Source: Methylomonas rivi
GTDB taxonomy: Bacteria > Pseudomonadota > Gammaproteobacteria > Methylococcales > Methylomonadaceae
NCBI RefSeq assembly: GCF_024505165.1
Contig: NZ_JANIBK010000021.1
Location: forward strand, 1-44,436
DNA: 44,436 nt
Reading direction: 5' to 3'
The notes under the pieces were generated by a model. That model was not told the origin of the DNA. It worked only from the letters and a program-made list of their open reading frames with translations, and ran no database searches. Positions 26,651 to 37,029 of the stretch are shown one piece after another (within the stretch, counting starts at the first letter, position 1; the number at the start of each line of letters is the position of its first letter). The position numbers were made by a program, and so were the translations under genes.

Positions 26651-27229
26651 ATGCAAAATCTGGTTTTAGCCTCAAGCTCGAAATATCGCGGCCAAATTCT
26701 CGGTAAGCTTCAATTGGCGTTTAGCTGTTGCGGCAGCGGAGTTGACGAAAGCCCATTGTTCGATGAACCCCCGGACGATCTGGTTCTAAGGCTGGCCGAG
26801 GCCAAGGCGCAAGCCGCGGCGAAAACGTACCCCCGGCACTTAATCATCGGCTCGGATCAGGTGGCTGTTTGCGGCGGCACCATATTGGGTAAACCCGGAA
26901 ATAGAGAGGGGGCGTTTCGGCAGCTACAGCTGCAGTCGGGCAAAAAAACGACTTTTTATACCGGTCTCTGCTTGCTCGATAGCGGCAAAGGGACCATCAA
27001 AACCGATCTCGACATTTGCCATGTCTATTTTAGAGACCTCAACCAAGCGCAATTAAACCGCTACCTGGACAGGGAAGAGCCCTACGAATGCGCCGGCAGC
27101 TTCAAATCGGAAGGCTACGGTATTGCTTTATTCAGCAAAATTGAAGGCGACGACCCTAATGCTTTGGTCGGCCTGCCATTAATCAAATTGATCGATTTAT
27201 TGAATCAATTCGGCGTGGCAATTCCTTGA
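26651..27229 (+). CDS. yceF: Maf-type nucleotide pyrophosphatase (YceF subfamily)
   Basis: This 192-residue protein hydrolyses non-canonical nucleoside triphosphates; the YceF branch prefers 7-methyl-GTP. The family opening LASSSKYRGQIL, the SDQVAVCGG block and the SFKSEGYGIALF block are all present. I start at the ATG at 26651. The frame is open from TTG 26612, but the extra 13 residues are not family-like. It is divergent from yceD, as in E. coli, and ends 8 bp from the convergent HDOD gene. Confidence 0.92.
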   Translation: MQNLVLASSSKYRGQILGKLQLAFSCCGSGVDESPLFDEPPDDLVLRLAEAKAQAAAKTYPRHLIIGSDQVAVCGGTILGKPGNREGAFRQLQLQSGKKTTFYTGLCLLDSGKGTIKTDLDICHVYFRDLNQAQLNRYLDREEPYECAGSFKSEGYGIALFSKIEGDDPNALVGLPLIKLIDLLNQFGVAIP

Positions 27230-27237
27230 GAATCGGC

Positions 27238-28089
27238 CTATCTAGGCAACAGCTGTTCGAAAACGTCCAGAAACTCAGCCGCCGCCTGCTGCATGACCTG
27301 CTCTATTTGTTCCCGGGTCAAGCGCATGGCAGCCAATGTGTGGTCCGGTATCTCGACCAGGGTCTGTTCAATGGGCCTGCCAAATTCCCTATCGTCGATA
27401 AGCCGGGCGGCCAACCACAACAGTTGCGCATCCAATTTATGCGTCACAACGGAGCCGGGATTGAGAACGCCGCCGACAACTTCATACAACGACTCCGGCA
27501 ACTCCCAATATTTTAACAATTCGCGTCCGACATCGGCATGGGTAAAACCGATGATTTCTTGCTCGAACCCCGCCAATAAGCGCCTGTCCTGCCGGATTGA
27601 CAGCAATACTTTGGATGCCTGTTCCGGCATGACCTGATACAGCACCAACGAACCCAAATCGTGCAGCAACCCCGCCAAAAACAAGCGTTCGGTATTCAAC
27701 GGCATGCACTGGTTGCCCAATAGCTTGGTCACCACGCCGCAATGAACGCTACGCATCCAGAACGCCGTCATGTCGACCAAATCGGAAGGGATTTTGGCAA
27801 AACGGTCGACCACGCAGGTCGCTACCACCAAATTGTACAAATCGTCGATGCCGACAATGGAAACGGCCCGTGAAATCGTATCGATTTTGGATTGAAAACC
27901 GTAAAAAGAGCTGTTCACCAACCGCAAAAGCCGGGCGGACAGCGCCGGGTCCTTACCGATCACCGCGCCGATATCCGTCATGGAATAACGCGGATCGCGC
28001 ACCATCTGATTCAGTTGAAAATAAATGTCCGGCAAGGAAAATAACTCCCTTACCTCCGTAACCACATCCAATGCGCTAACTGGTTTCAT
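27238..28089 (-). CDS. HDOD domain signalling protein
   Basis: This 283-residue protein contains an HDOD domain over most of its length (MVRDPRYSMTDIGAVIGKDPALSARLLRLVNSSFYG, then the LFLAGLLHDLGSLVLYQ block). HDOD proteins are regulators often tied to c-di-GMP or stress signalling; no catalytic activity is established. The preferred start is ATG 28089, 3 bp after the transglycosylase stop, with AAGGG upstream. TTG 28095 is less likely. It is the last gene of a long minus-strand run. Confidence 0.88.
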   Translation of the reverse strand: MKPVSALDVVTEVRELFSLPDIYFQLNQMVRDPRYSMTDIGAVIGKDPALSARLLRLVNSSFYGFQSKIDTISRAVSIVGIDDLYNLVVATCVVDRFAKIPSDLVDMTAFWMRSVHCGVVTKLLGNQCMPLNTERLFLAGLLHDLGSLVLYQVMPEQASKVLLSIRQDRRLLAGFEQEIIGFTHADVGRELLKYWELPESLYEVVGGVLNPGSVVTHKLDAQLLWLAARLIDDREFGRPIEQTLVEIPDHTLAAMRLTREQIEQVMQQAAAEFLDVFEQLLPR

Positions 28090-28091
28090 AA

Positions 28092-28676
28092 TCAACCCTT
28101 CCCGTAGAGCCTGAGAACCTGCTGAACATAATTCTGGGTTTCCCGATAGGGCGGAACCGTGTAATTATATTTCATGACAGCGCCCTCTCCGGCGTTATAC
28201 CCAGCGACAGCCAGCTTCAAATTAGAATTGAACATGGCCAATAAATCCTTCAAATAACGCGTGCCGCCGTCGACATTCTGTTCGGCGTCATGCCTATCGG
28301 TTACCCCATAGCGTTTCGCGGTGTCGGGCATCAGCTGCATTAATCCGACCGCTCCCGCCGAGGAAACCGCATGCGGGTTATAGGCGGACTCGGCTTGAAT
28401 CACCGCATGCAGCAATTTGGGATCCATTTGATGCTTGGCCGCCGCCTTGGCGATTAAATCCTGATACTTAAGCCTATTGCCCGCCATGAATTTCACGTCC
28501 CTGGCATAGGTTTTAGGCCGGGTCCGGATAATCAAACGATAGTTAAAACCTTTTTTGGGTTGGTCGGTGTAATACACCCGCCCATCCGGCGCAACATATT
28601 TAAATATATCCGCGGCGGCGGCAGATGAAATGCATAACAACAATAGAATAGTTTTTAGCGATTTCAACTGCCTCAC
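28092..28676 (-). CDS. Lytic transglycosylase with SLT domain
   Basis: This 194-residue secreted peptidoglycan-cleaving enzyme has an N-terminal signal peptide (about 1-22, ending SSAAA). A short DUF4124-like segment follows (IFKYVAPDGRVYYTDQP), then a Slt-type catalytic domain (about 75-190). The catalytic Glu is in VIQAESAYNPHAVS, followed by GLMQLMP and AVAGYNAGEGAV. It is small for the class, so it is probably a soluble or loosely attached periplasmic enzyme. The gene ends just before the HDOD gene and begins 13 bp after purT. Confidence 0.92.
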   Translation of the reverse strand: MRQLKSLKTILLLLCISSAAAADIFKYVAPDGRVYYTDQPKKGFNYRLIIRTRPKTYARDVKFMAGNRLKYQDLIAKAAAKHQMDPKLLHAVIQAESAYNPHAVSSAGAVGLMQLMPDTAKRYGVTDRHDAEQNVDGGTRYLKDLLAMFNSNLKLAVAGYNAGEGAVMKYNYTVPPYRETQNYVQQVLRLYGKG

Positions 28677-28689
28677 CTTTTCGATAAAT

Positions 28690-29892
28690 TTAATCCGCCT
28701 CGACGATGTTAATCATGGCAGCCGCGGTAACCGCTTTTGTTCGCGCATCCCGCACGGAGCCGGCGGTAGCCAGCGCTACGCCCATCCGCCGCGTCACGAA
28801 AGCCTCCGGCTTGCCGAACAAGCGAATCTCGCTATCCGCCACGGCCAGCGCTTGGTTCAATCCCTGATATACCACGGCTTTCGCGTCGATACCGCCCAAA
28901 ATCACGGCGCTGGCCCCGGTTTTATCCAATGCCGTATTCACGGGCAAGCCCAGAATGGCGCGGGCATGCAGATCGAATTCGCTTTGCACCTGGCTAACCA
29001 GGGTCACCATGCCGGTATCGTGCGGGCGCGGACTGACTTCGCTGAACCAGACCCGGTCGCCTTGTACAAACAATTCAACCCCGAATAAGCCCAATCCGCC
29101 CAGGGCTTCCGTCACTTTAGCGGCAATCCGTTGGGATAGTTGAATGGCTTTTTCGCTCATGGGCTGGGGCTGCCAGCTTTCCCGGTAATCGCCATTCTCC
29201 TGTATATGGCCGATAGGTTCGCAGAAATACGTACTTATTCGGCCTTCGGCGTCCACGGCCCGCACGGTCAACAGCGTAATTTCAAAATCGAATTCAATTT
29301 TGGCTTCGACTATTACTTTACCTGTATCGGCGCGGCCGGCGGCCTTGGCATACTCCCAGGCGGCCTGTAATTGGTCGGCGCTTTTCACCATGGACTGGCC
29401 CTTGCCGGAAGACGACATGGTCGGTTTGATGAAACAAGGATAGCCGATGCCGCCGTCGACAGCGGCCTTTAATTGCTCATAGGTTTCGGCGAACGCATAG
29501 TCCGAAGTCGGCAGCCCCAGTTGCTCGGCGGCCAGCTGCCGTATACCCTCGCGATTCATGGTCAGCTGAATGGCCCGGGCATTAGGCACTATTTCGGCTT
29601 CGCCCGCCGCCTCGATTTCAGTCAACGCAGCGGTGGCAATCGCTTCGATTTCCGGCACCACCAAATCGGGTTGTTCAGCCGCGATCAAGGCTTTAACCGC
29701 CGCCGCATCGGTCATGTCGATGACATGGCTGCGATGCGCCACCTGCATGGCGGGGGCATGGGGGTATCGATCCACGGCGATGACCTCAACACCGTAGCGT
29801 TGTAAGGAAATGGCAACTTCCTTGCCCAATTCGCCACTCCCTAAAAGTAATGCTTTGGTTGCGGTTGCACTGCCGGGGGTACCTATTTTCAT
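28690..29892 (-). CDS. purT: Formate-dependent GAR transformylase
   Basis: PurT uses formate and ATP to formylate glycinamide ribonucleotide in purine synthesis without a folate donor. The 400-residue ATP-grasp protein has [18 protein letters not shown] near the start, the [11 protein letters not shown] loop and the [13 protein letters not shown] block. In a methanotroph, formate is a main C1 intermediate, so this route fits. Its ATG overlaps the stop of the MutS-like gene by 4 bp. Confidence 0.96.
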   Translation of the reverse strand: MKIGTPGSATATKALLLGSGELGKEVAISLQRYGVEVIAVDRYPHAPAMQVAHRSHVIDMTDAAAVKALIAAEQPDLVVPEIEAIATAALTEIEAAGEAEIVPNARAIQLTMNREGIRQLAAEQLGLPTSDYAFAETYEQLKAAVDGGIGYPCFIKPTMSSSGKGQSMVKSADQLQAAWEYAKAAGRADTGKVIVEAKIEFDFEITLLTVRAVDAEGRISTYFCEPIGHIQENGDYRESWQPQPMSEKAIQLSQRIAAKVTEALGGLGLFGVELFVQGDRVWFSEVSPRPHDTGMVTLVSQVQSEFDLHARAILGLPVNTALDKTGASAVILGGIDAKAVVYQGLNQALAVADSEIRLFGKPEAFVTRRMGVALATAGSVRDARTKAVTAAAMINIVEAD

Positions 29893-31487
29893 GACGATTT
29901 GGCCAAATAATTTTCAATGTCTTGCTTAGAAAAACCGATTTTCTTCGCCACCCGGTCGGCGTGGCTGACTCTGGAAATACCCGGAACCAATTTAAAGGTC
30001 GGCAATTCGTCGGCGAATTCCACCTGTTTCGGCGTCGCAATGCCCCTGTCGACGAACACATCCACCAGTTGATGGTTATGGGTAATCAGAATAGTGCTGT
30101 TGCCCTTGCGGTAAAACCCGTCCAGCACATCGATGGACGATTGCATCTTCTCTTCAAAGGTAGTGCCTTCCGCCATTTCGTCAAGCACCAGCAAGCTTTT
30201 CGCAGTGGTTGCCAAAAAAATATCCCGGGTACGTTTCAACTCGGTACCGAAACGGCCTTCGCCGTCGTCGAGATGGCTGATTTCGGGTGCCTGATAGAAT
30301 ATTTTATCCGCCACGCTCAAACTTGCCGCCGTGGCGGGCACATAGCAGCCTATTTGCGCCAACAGCTGAATCTGGGTAACGGTCTTGCAAAACGCGGTTT
30401 TGCCGCCGCTATTCGGGCCGGTCACGCACACCAGACGCTCTTCGCCCATGGCAAAATCGTTGGCGACGTAATCCGGGTTTTTATGACCCAGCACCGGATT
30501 TTTGGCGCCCGCCAATTGCATCGCATGCCGTTCCGTTGCCCGCATCTCCGGTAGTACGGTTTCGCTGCCGTAAGCTTCGGCGTATTTGATGAACGACAGC
30601 AGTTCATCCAGCTGTCCCAGGCCATCCAGCATCTCGCCCAAGGCCGCCGAGTTGCGGAAAATAGTGCGCAACGGAATGATGCAATTGTCTCTATCGTAGC
30701 CGCCTATCACCGGAATATACGCCAGCATCAACGGCAGGAAAAACACCGACGCCACCGAAATACCGTCCTTGGAAAACTGGAACATGTCGGTGGGGAATAT
30801 GGTCACCAAGCCCCAAATGGCGGCCAGCAGCAAACCGATCAGCAAGGGCTTGAACAGCGTGGGCCGAAAGATGGTTGCCGGCGCGTAGGAGTTCCGGCGT
30901 TCTTCCTTGCTTTGCAGGCCTTTTTCGCTGTTATAAACCGGTCCCACCATTAGCGAATAGTCGTTACTTTGGGCAAAATCGCCGATTTTATTGAACACGC
31001 TTTGCAGATAAGGCGTTTGCGGGGTGCCGGAATTATGAATGGCGCCCACCAGATTCAGCGCCGCGTTGATACCGCGCCGGTACTGTTTGTAGCCATAGCC
31101 TTCGATTTGATTGTCTTCCCGCGCCGTGCCGAAGCCGCCCAGAAATTCGCCGAACAATAACAAATACAAACGATTTTCGCTGCCGGCGGCATTGGCAACG
31201 ATGTTTTCCACGTTGGCGCGCACATCCGGATTATCGCGAATCTCCCGCACCGCGGCCTGTTTGGCGGCAATAGTATCGAGGTCGTCCGGAGGCCGGGTCA
31301 GCGAACGGTATAAAACGGTCTGGCCGGCAACGGTACTGGCGTAATTGACCGTATCGAACAGCTCATCCACCTCTATGGTATTAAATGCGCCTTGATCCAG
31401 CACGCCTTTCCCGGTAGGCAAGGGCTTGCTTTTTCGCACCACCGGCCATTCGTCGTCGCTCCAGCTTTGTAATACGTTTTGTTGCAT
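29889..31487 (-). CDS. Membrane-associated MutS-family ATPase
   Basis: This 532-residue protein has the MutS ATPase domain at its C-terminus: Walker [10 protein letters not shown] (356-364), Walker [12 protein letters not shown], and the ILITHNHQL switch. The core helical part carries two hydrophobic segments (about 214-232 and 244-263) likely to span the membrane. It lacks the mismatch-recognition and connector domains, so it is not MutS itself. Function is unknown. GGGAGG precedes the ATG. It is translationally coupled to purT by a 4-bp overlap and lies 28 bp downstream of hemH. Confidence 0.85.
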   Translation of the reverse strand: MQQNVLQSWSDDEWPVVRKSKPLPTGKGVLDQGAFNTIEVDELFDTVNYASTVAGQTVLYRSLTRPPDDLDTIAAKQAAVREIRDNPDVRANVENIVANAAGSENRLYLLLFGEFLGGFGTAREDNQIEGYGYKQYRRGINAALNLVGAIHNSGTPQTPYLQSVFNKIGDFAQSNDYSLMVGPVYNSEKGLQSKEERRNSYAPATIFRPTLFKPLLIGLLLAAIWGLVTIFPTDMFQFSKDGISVASVFFLPLMLAYIPVIGGYDRDNCIIPLRTIFRNSAALGEMLDGLGQLDELLSFIKYAEAYGSETVLPEMRATERHAMQLAGAKNPVLGHKNPDYVANDFAMGEERLVCVTGPNSGGKTAFCKTVTQIQLLAQIGCYVPATAASLSVADKIFYQAPEISHLDDGEGRFGTELKRTRDIFLATTAKSLLVLDEMAEGTTFEEKMQSSIDVLDGFYRKGNSTILITHNHQLVDVFVDRGIATPKQVEFADELPTFKLVPGISRVSHADRVAKKIGFSKQDIENYLAKSS

Positions 31488-31515
31488 GCTGCCTCCCCGG
31501 TTATTTTTGTTCCGC

Positions 31516-32493
31516 TTATCGCGCGGATTTTATTAATTCGGCCATTACCTCGACATGGGCGTCGCAATCGTTCAAGGCCGGAATGTAGCGATAACTTTTA
31601 CCGCCCGCCGCCATGAAAATCTCTTTATTGGTAATGGCGATTTCTTCCAGGGTTTCCAGACAATCCACCGCAAACCCTGGGCACACCACATCCACCTGTC
31701 TTATATCCTGTTTGGGCAAGTCCTGTAACACTTCGACGCAATACGGTTTCAGCCATTCGGCGCGGCCGAAGCGGGACTGAAATACCAGCTGCCATTGTTT
31801 ATCTTTCAAGCCCAACTCGTCGGCCAATAAGCGCGCGGTTGCCTGGCAGTGATAAAAATACGGATCGCCCCATTCGGTCAGCTTGGCCGGCAAACCGTGA
31901 AACGACATCACCAATAACGCGGCTTGGCCGTGATTGAGCCAGTGCTGGCGGATCGAGTCCGCCACCGCCTTGATATAGGCGGGGTTTTGGTAATAATCGC
32001 TGACGAAGCGCAAGGACGGCATATGCCGCCAGCGCACGAATTCGTCCGCCACCACATCGAAAATAGACGCCGTGGTGGTCGATGAATATTGCGGATACAG
32101 CGGCAGGATGACGATGTCTTCCACCCCCTGTTTTTTAAATTCCCGCAGTTTCTCCCGCAAGTCCGGCTTGCCGTAGCGCATCGCGCAATCGATCAATAAT
32201 TTCTCGCAGCCGTAACGCTTCGCCAGTTTCGCAGCCAACTGCTGGCTAAAAACGATCAGCGGCGAGCCTTTTTCGGTCCAGATGGTTTTATAGGCGTGGG
32301 CGGATTTACGCGGACGAAACGGCAATATAAACAGATTCAGAATCAGCCACCACAAGGGCCGGGGAATATTGACCACCCGCCGATCGCCGAGAAACTCGCG
32401 CAAAAAGGCTCTGACGTCTTGTGTGCTTGTGCTGGCGGGCGAACCCAAATTGACCAGCAATACGCCGGTTTTCTTTTCCAGGTTTTCGAACAT
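31516..32493 (-). CDS. hemH: Ferrochelatase
   Basis: HemH inserts Fe2+ into protoporphyrin IX, the last step of protoheme synthesis. The 325-residue protein has GVLLVNLGSPAS at the start, the metal-handling His in MSFHGLP and the conserved Glu in CLETLEEI. It ends 28 bp before the MutS-like gene and starts 6 bp after folE. Confidence 0.96.
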   Translation of the reverse strand: MFENLEKKTGVLLVNLGSPASTSTQDVRAFLREFLGDRRVVNIPRPLWWLILNLFILPFRPRKSAHAYKTIWTEKGSPLIVFSQQLAAKLAKRYGCEKLLIDCAMRYGKPDLREKLREFKKQGVEDIVILPLYPQYSSTTTASIFDVVADEFVRWRHMPSLRFVSDYYQNPAYIKAVADSIRQHWLNHGQAALLVMSFHGLPAKLTEWGDPYFYHCQATARLLADELGLKDKQWQLVFQSRFGRAEWLKPYCVEVLQDLPKQDIRQVDVVCPGFAVDCLETLEEIAITNKEIFMAAGGKSYRYIPALNDCDAHVEVMAELIKSAR

Positions 32494-32499
32494 GGCGGC

Positions 32500-33045
32500 T
32501 TATTTGCGATTGATCAGATTCAAAAATTCGGAACGGGTGCTGATCTCTTCGCGAAAGATGCCCAGCATGACGGAAGTCGTCATCACCGAGTTTTGTTTTT
32601 CCACGCCGCGCATCATCATGCACAAATGCTTGGCTTCGATGACCACGGCCACCCCGCGGGCGTCGATGGCGGTTTCCACCGCCGTGGCGATCTGGCGGGT
32701 CAATTGCTCTTGGATCTGCAAACGGCGGCCATACATATCCACAATTCGCGCCAGCTTGGACAAACCCAACACTTTGCCCTGCGGCAAGTAACCGATATGG
32801 CATTTGCCGATAAACGGCAACAAATGGTGCTCGCACAAGGAATACAACTCGATATCCTTGACGATTACCATATCTTCGGTATCGGCCTGAAAAATAGCCC
32901 CATTCAGCACTTCTTCCAGGGTTTTTTCATAGCCGTTATTCAGAAATTTAAAGGCTTTGGCCGCCCGCTTCGGCGTATCGCGCAAACCCTCACGATTGAC
33001 GTCTTCACCTATTGCTTGAATGATTTTGGAGAAATATTCTTCCAT
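32500..33045 (-). CDS. folE: GTP cyclohydrolase I (zinc-dependent)
   Basis: This is the classical type IA enzyme that turns GTP into dihydroneopterin triphosphate for folate. The 181-residue protein keeps the zinc site: Cys and His in LCEHHLLP and the second Cys in KHLCMMMRG. Its presence beside the FolE2 of the zinc locus in one window supports a housekeeping/zinc-stress pair. It sits 6 bp before hemH and 39 bp after dusA. Confidence 0.97.
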   Translation of the reverse strand: MEEYFSKIIQAIGEDVNREGLRDTPKRAAKAFKFLNNGYEKTLEEVLNGAIFQADTEDMVIVKDIELYSLCEHHLLPFIGKCHIGYLPQGKVLGLSKLARIVDMYGRRLQIQEQLTRQIATAVETAIDARGVAVVIEAKHLCMMMRGVEKQNSVMTTSVMLGIFREEISTRSEFLNLINRK

Positions 33046-33084
33046 CGCCGACCCCGGATAAAAAAATGCTGTGAGTATACAGTA

Positions 33085-34089
33085 TCAAACCGTAAATTCT
33101 AAGGCACGCAACAACACATCCTCATCGGCACCCGGCTTATTGGCGTTTTCGCTAATATGGCGGCGCCAAGCTCTCGCACCCGCCACGCCATGAAACAATC
33201 CCAACAGATGGCGGGCGATATCGTGTAAGCGCACCCCTTGTTGCAACTGCTGCCGTATATAGGGCAACAACGCCAAAATCGCGTCCTGGCGGGTTTTCAG
33301 AGGATGGCTATCGCCATATAAACGGCTATCCACTTCGCTGAGCAAATACGGATTGTGATACACCTCGCGCCCCAGCATCACCCCGTCGACATGGTTCAAC
33401 AAATCCAGCGCCGCATCCAGACTATTAATGCCGCCGTTGATGATAATGTCCAATTCAGGAAAGTCCTGTTTCAACTGAAACACCATATCGTAACGCAAGG
33501 GAGGAATATCGCGGTTCTGTTTGGGCGACAAGCCGGACAGCCAGGCTTTACGGGCATGCACGATAAAAGTATTGCAACCGGCGACCGCCACGGCGCCAAT
33601 AAACCGCGTCAATTCTTCATAGGAGTCCCTGTCGTCGATGCCGATACGCGATTTTACAGTCACGGGTATCGAAACCGCCCGTTGCATGGCGGCCACGCAT
33701 TCGGCCACTAATTCGGGTTCCGCCATCAAACAGGCGCCGAAGCGGCCGTTTTGCACCCGATCGCTCGGGCAGCCGACATTCAGGTTCACCTCGCCGTAAC
33801 CGTATTGTTCGGCAAGTTCGGCGCAGCGGGCCAAATCCCCCGGATGACTGCCGCCCAATTGCAACGCGACGGGGTGCTCCCGCGGGTTGAATTGCAAATG
33901 CCGTTGCGGATTGCCGTGCAAAATAGCGCCGGTCGTCACCATTTCGGTATACAGCAGCGCGTGCCTGGACAATAGGCGGTAAAAATACCGGCAATGCCGG
34001 TCGGTCCAATCCAGCATGGGGGCCACCGCAAAGCGTCTGTTTATTTTGCCGGTGTTTGAGCGTGTTTGAGTGTGTTCGAGTGCTTGCAT
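33085..34089 (-). CDS. dusA: tRNA-dihydrouridine(20/20a) synthase
   Basis: DusA reduces uridine 20/20a in the tRNA D-loop using FMN and NADPH. The 334-residue protein has the [17 protein letters not shown] start and the catalytic Cys in [19 protein letters not shown]. The [16 protein letters not shown] segment is typical of the DusA subfamily. It is first in the minus-strand run that continues through folE and hemH. Confidence 0.95.
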   Translation of the reverse strand: MQALEHTQTRSNTGKINRRFAVAPMLDWTDRHCRYFYRLLSRHALLYTEMVTTGAILHGNPQRHLQFNPREHPVALQLGGSHPGDLARCAELAEQYGYGEVNLNVGCPSDRVQNGRFGACLMAEPELVAECVAAMQRAVSIPVTVKSRIGIDDRDSYEELTRFIGAVAVAGCNTFIVHARKAWLSGLSPKQNRDIPPLRYDMVFQLKQDFPELDIIINGGINSLDAALDLLNHVDGVMLGREVYHNPYLLSEVDSRLYGDSHPLKTRQDAILALLPYIRQQLQQGVRLHDIARHLLGLFHGVAGARAWRRHISENANKPGADEDVLLRALEFTV

Positions 34090-34214
34090 AATGAATTATA
34101 GGGTACACCACTTGTTCGAATTGTTTGGGCAGCCGGATTGGATAATCCATGTAGGGGGACTGACGTAATCAGGTAGGTTTGGCTGCATGCAATAAGTCCA
34201 ACATTTTGATTTTG

Positions 34215-34238
34215 TTGGGTTATGCCTCGCTAACCCAA
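34215..34238. repeat. REP-like palindrome
   Basis: TTGGGTTA (34215-34222) and TAACCCAA (34231-34238) form a perfect 8-bp stem with an 8-nt loop. The sequence resembles a TTGGGTTA/TAACCCAA palindrome I recall as widely dispersed in gammaproteobacterial genomes. It sits between convergent or unrelated genes, the usual site for REP elements. Confidence 0.6.
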
Positions 34239-34327
34239 TCTACATTTTGGCTTTTACGACAGCCTCCGTGCGTCGGGTAACAGGGATGTTGGAATGCGGG
34301 GGTATAGCGGTTACAGTCATGATAAAA

Positions 34328-34349
34328 AAAGCCGGTGTCGCCCGGCTTT
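34328..34349 (-). terminator. Intrinsic terminator of the Met/His-rich protein gene
   Basis: AAAGCCGG (34328-34335) pairs with CCGGCTTT (34342-34349). On the minus strand the stem is followed by a run of seven T residues (complement of 34324-34330). It lies about 30 bp after the stop at 34379. Confidence 0.85.
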
Positions 34350-34378
34350 ATTTATTGCGTGGCCGAGTCGGCTCGGGG

Positions 34379-34705
34379 TTAATGCATGTTGTTGTGATCC
34401 GCCGGTTTGCCGTGGTGCATCGACATCATTTCCATGTGATGGGCTTTGATGAGTTCCAGTTGGCGGTCTTTCAAGGCTTGCTGCTTTAGCGGGTCTTTTT
34501 CGGCCAGGATTTTATTGGATAAATCGTGCATCGTCAGCATGTGTTCTTGTTTTTGTTTGAGATGCTCGGTCATTTTTGCCGGATCCATGGCGCCCATTTC
34601 ATGTCCCATACCCTTGCCGCCGGCCGTCGGCGCCTGTTCGGCATGGCTGGCGGCGCTCAGGGATAATAGGGCCGATAATGTCAGGATTTTCAGCGAAGAG
34701 TTCAT
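34379..34705 (-). CDS. Secreted Met/His-rich protein, possible copper binder
   Basis: This 108-residue protein has a signal peptide (about 1-22, cleavage likely after SHA). The mature part of roughly 85 residues holds 11 Met and 10 His, in clusters such as GMGHEMGAMD, HHMEMMSMHH and the C-terminal NNMH. That composition is typical of periplasmic copper- or silver-binding proteins, though I recognise no named family. Copper handling would make sense in a methanotroph, whose methane monooxygenase uses copper, but this is inference. It has its own terminator and is divergent from the DUF1614 gene. Confidence 0.75.
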   Translation of the reverse strand: MNSSLKILTLSALLSLSAASHAEQAPTAGGKGMGHEMGAMDPAKMTEHLKQKQEHMLTMHDLSNKILAEKDPLKQQALKDRQLELIKAHHMEMMSMHHGKPADHNNMH

Positions 34706-34994
34706 GGGGTGCTCCAGTTTTTCTAGGGATGGGTTTGGCTAAATGCCGGATGTCGGCTTAAATCGATGCATGGCCGAGGATATTGGGTCTTGACCAAGGC
34801 TTCGGCGGTTATGCCGAGGCCATGCCTGCGAATAGCCGTAATTGATATAAGTTAATGGCCCGGCCCGATTTATAGTCCGTATAGTATCTTAAAACCGGCT
34901 TAATGCCGTTATGCCAAAATTTCATACAACCGTAACGATAAACCGGCTTAGACTATGCGCGGTCCTATTCCACTGGCCGCAAGAGGAGAACCCC

Positions 34995-35651
34995 ATGCCC
35001 GCCATTTCATTGATGCTGTTTTTTTTGATGTCCGTGTTTTTAGTGGCGATGATACAGGTTCAGTTTTTTCAAATTGCCTTTGCCAAACTCGGTTTAACCC
35101 CTGAGGCCACGCTGGCGGTATTAATCGGCACGTTGCTGGGTAGCGGGATTAATTTGCCGATTTTTAAATTAAAAATCCAACATACGGGGCATCTGGTTGC
35201 GTTACCGGGCAGAAAACCCATTTGGGAGTTATTTCAGCCCGTCCGGGAGGGCTGTACCGTAATTGCCATTAACGTGGGCGGCTGCGTGATTCCGGTTGGT
35301 TTGTGCGTCTATTTTATCTCCCTGCAATTGATTGAGCCGCTTTTGCTGGGCGTGGACATCCTGATCATAGCCGGCTTAAGTTACCGTCTAAGCCGGCCGG
35401 TTCCGGGCCTCGGCATCGCCATGCCGCTATTCATTGCCCCGCTGGCGTCGGCTTTGCTGGCGTTGATACTCGATCCGGCGCATGCCGCGCACCTTGCCTA
35501 TATCGGCGGGGTTCTGGGCGTGTTGATAGGCGCGGATATTCTGCATCTGAAAAGTGTCGGCAGCCTTGGCGTTCCGGTGGCGTCGATCGGTGGCGCCGGC
35601 ACTTTCGACGGGATTTTTCTGACAGGTATTATCGCCGCCCTGTTGGCTTGA
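34995..35651 (+). CDS. DUF1614 family membrane protein
   Basis: This 218-residue, very hydrophobic inner-membrane protein has six or seven probable membrane segments. The pattern resembles DUF1614 (NLPIFKL near residue 56, INVGGCVIPVGL, and the C-terminal GADILHLK with SIGGAGTFDGIFLTGIIAALLA). Function is unknown. I use the ATG at 34995, with GAGGAG 7 bp before it, rather than the longer frame from 34911. The symporter gene follows after 39 bp. Confidence 0.8.
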   Translation: MPAISLMLFFLMSVFLVAMIQVQFFQIAFAKLGLTPEATLAVLIGTLLGSGINLPIFKLKIQHTGHLVALPGRKPIWELFQPVREGCTVIAINVGGCVIPVGLCVYFISLQLIEPLLLGVDILIIAGLSYRLSRPVPGLGIAMPLFIAPLASALLALILDPAHAAHLAYIGGVLGVLIGADILHLKSVGSLGVPVASIGGAGTFDGIFLTGIIAALLA

Positions 35652-35690
35652 TAGGTCAGTTAACAACCTGCATTCGGGTATTGGTTTCGT

Positions 35691-36977
35691 ATGGAAAAGA
35701 GCAGGGCGCAAGCGGCTGAAACCGGGATATCCGCCCCAAAATCCCGGCTGTATCTGTGGGTGCTGCTGGCGATCTTCTCGGGCGGGATTTTAGGTTATCT
35801 TGACGCCGAGCATGCGGTGTTGTTGAAACCGGTCGGCGACGGTTTTATCAATTTGATCAAGATGCTGATTGCGCCGGTGGTGTTTTGTACCGTGGTGCTG
35901 GGCATTGCCGGAGCCGGCGATATGAAAAAAGCCGGCAGGGTGGGTGTCAAGGCGCTGTTGTATTTTGAGGTGGTGTCAACCTTTGCGCTTGCCTTGGGCG
36001 TGTTGGTCGCCAATCTGCTGCGGCCTGGGCATGGGTTTAACGTCGATCCTGCCACGCTGGATGCCCAAGCCGTTTCAGGCTATGTCGAACAGGCCCGGCA
36101 TCGGACTACGGCGGAATTTCTGCTGCATATTATTCCTAAAACCTTTACCGATGCCTTTACGGGGTCGGGCGATTTGCTGCAAGTGCTGTTGGTCGCGGTA
36201 CTGTTCGGCTTTGCCTTGCAGCAAATGGGCGGCGCGGGGCAATTGGTGCATAAATTCATCGAGGAATGCGCGCATATCTTTTTCGCCATGATGAATGTCG
36301 TCATGAAACTGGCGCCGCTGGGCGCCGGGGCGGCCATGGCGTTCACCATCGGCAAATATGGGGTCGGGTCGCTGAAACCGTTGGCGGCATTAATGGGCTG
36401 TTTTTATCTGACCTGCGGGCTGTTTGTGATGGGAATACTGGGAAGCATAGCCGCGCTGACCGGCTTTAATATTTTTAAATTGCTGGCTTATATCAAGGAA
36501 GAATTGCTGCTGGTGCTGGGGACCTCTTCGTCCGAGTCGGCGCTGGTGCCGTTGATGCAAAAATTGGAAAACTTGGGATGCTCGCGCTCGGTGGTCGGCC
36601 TGGTGGTGCCGTCGGGCTATTCGTTCAATCTGGACGGTACCAATATTTATCTGACCATGGCGGCGTTATTCGTTGCCCAGGCCTTGAATATCGAGTTGAC
36701 GCTGACGCAGCAACTCACCTTGTTACTGGTTGCCATGCTGACCAGCAAGGGCGCCTCCGGCGTAACCGGTGCCGGATTCATCACGCTGGCCGCGACATTG
36801 GCGGTGGTCCCGGCGGTGCCGGTGGCGGCATTGTCGCTGATTCTGGGCATAGACCGCTTCATGTCCGAAGCGCGGGCCATCACCAATATGATCGGCAATG
36901 CGGTGGCCACCATCGTGATCTCGCATTCGGAACGCGAGCTTGACCAAACCAAAATGCGCGCGGAACTGCGGGGTTAA
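35691..36977 (+). CDS. Dicarboxylate/amino acid:cation symporter (DctA/GltP family)
   Basis: This 428-residue protein of the SDF family couples uptake of C4-dicarboxylates or acidic amino acids to Na+ or H+. The hairpin serine-rich motif [11 protein letters not shown], the [15 protein letters not shown] block and the [12 protein letters not shown] and [14 protein letters not shown] substrate-site segments are all intact. Sequence alone does not decide between succinate/malate and glutamate/aspartate. It follows the DUF1614 gene after 39 bp and may be cotranscribed. Confidence 0.93.
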   Translation: MEKSRAQAAETGISAPKSRLYLWVLLAIFSGGILGYLDAEHAVLLKPVGDGFINLIKMLIAPVVFCTVVLGIAGAGDMKKAGRVGVKALLYFEVVSTFALALGVLVANLLRPGHGFNVDPATLDAQAVSGYVEQARHRTTAEFLLHIIPKTFTDAFTGSGDLLQVLLVAVLFGFALQQMGGAGQLVHKFIEECAHIFFAMMNVVMKLAPLGAGAAMAFTIGKYGVGSLKPLAALMGCFYLTCGLFVMGILGSIAALTGFNIFKLLAYIKEELLLVLGTSSSESALVPLMQKLENLGCSRSVVGLVVPSGYSFNLDGTNIYLTMAALFVAQALNIELTLTQQLTLLLVAMLTSKGASGVTGAGFITLAATLAVVPAVPVAALSLILGIDRFMSEARAITNMIGNAVATIVISHSERELDQTKMRAELRG

Positions 36978-37029
36978 GGCGGATTCAGCCCCGCTTGCGC
37001 TACAAAGTCCGTAACCTGTGCGAATAAAA

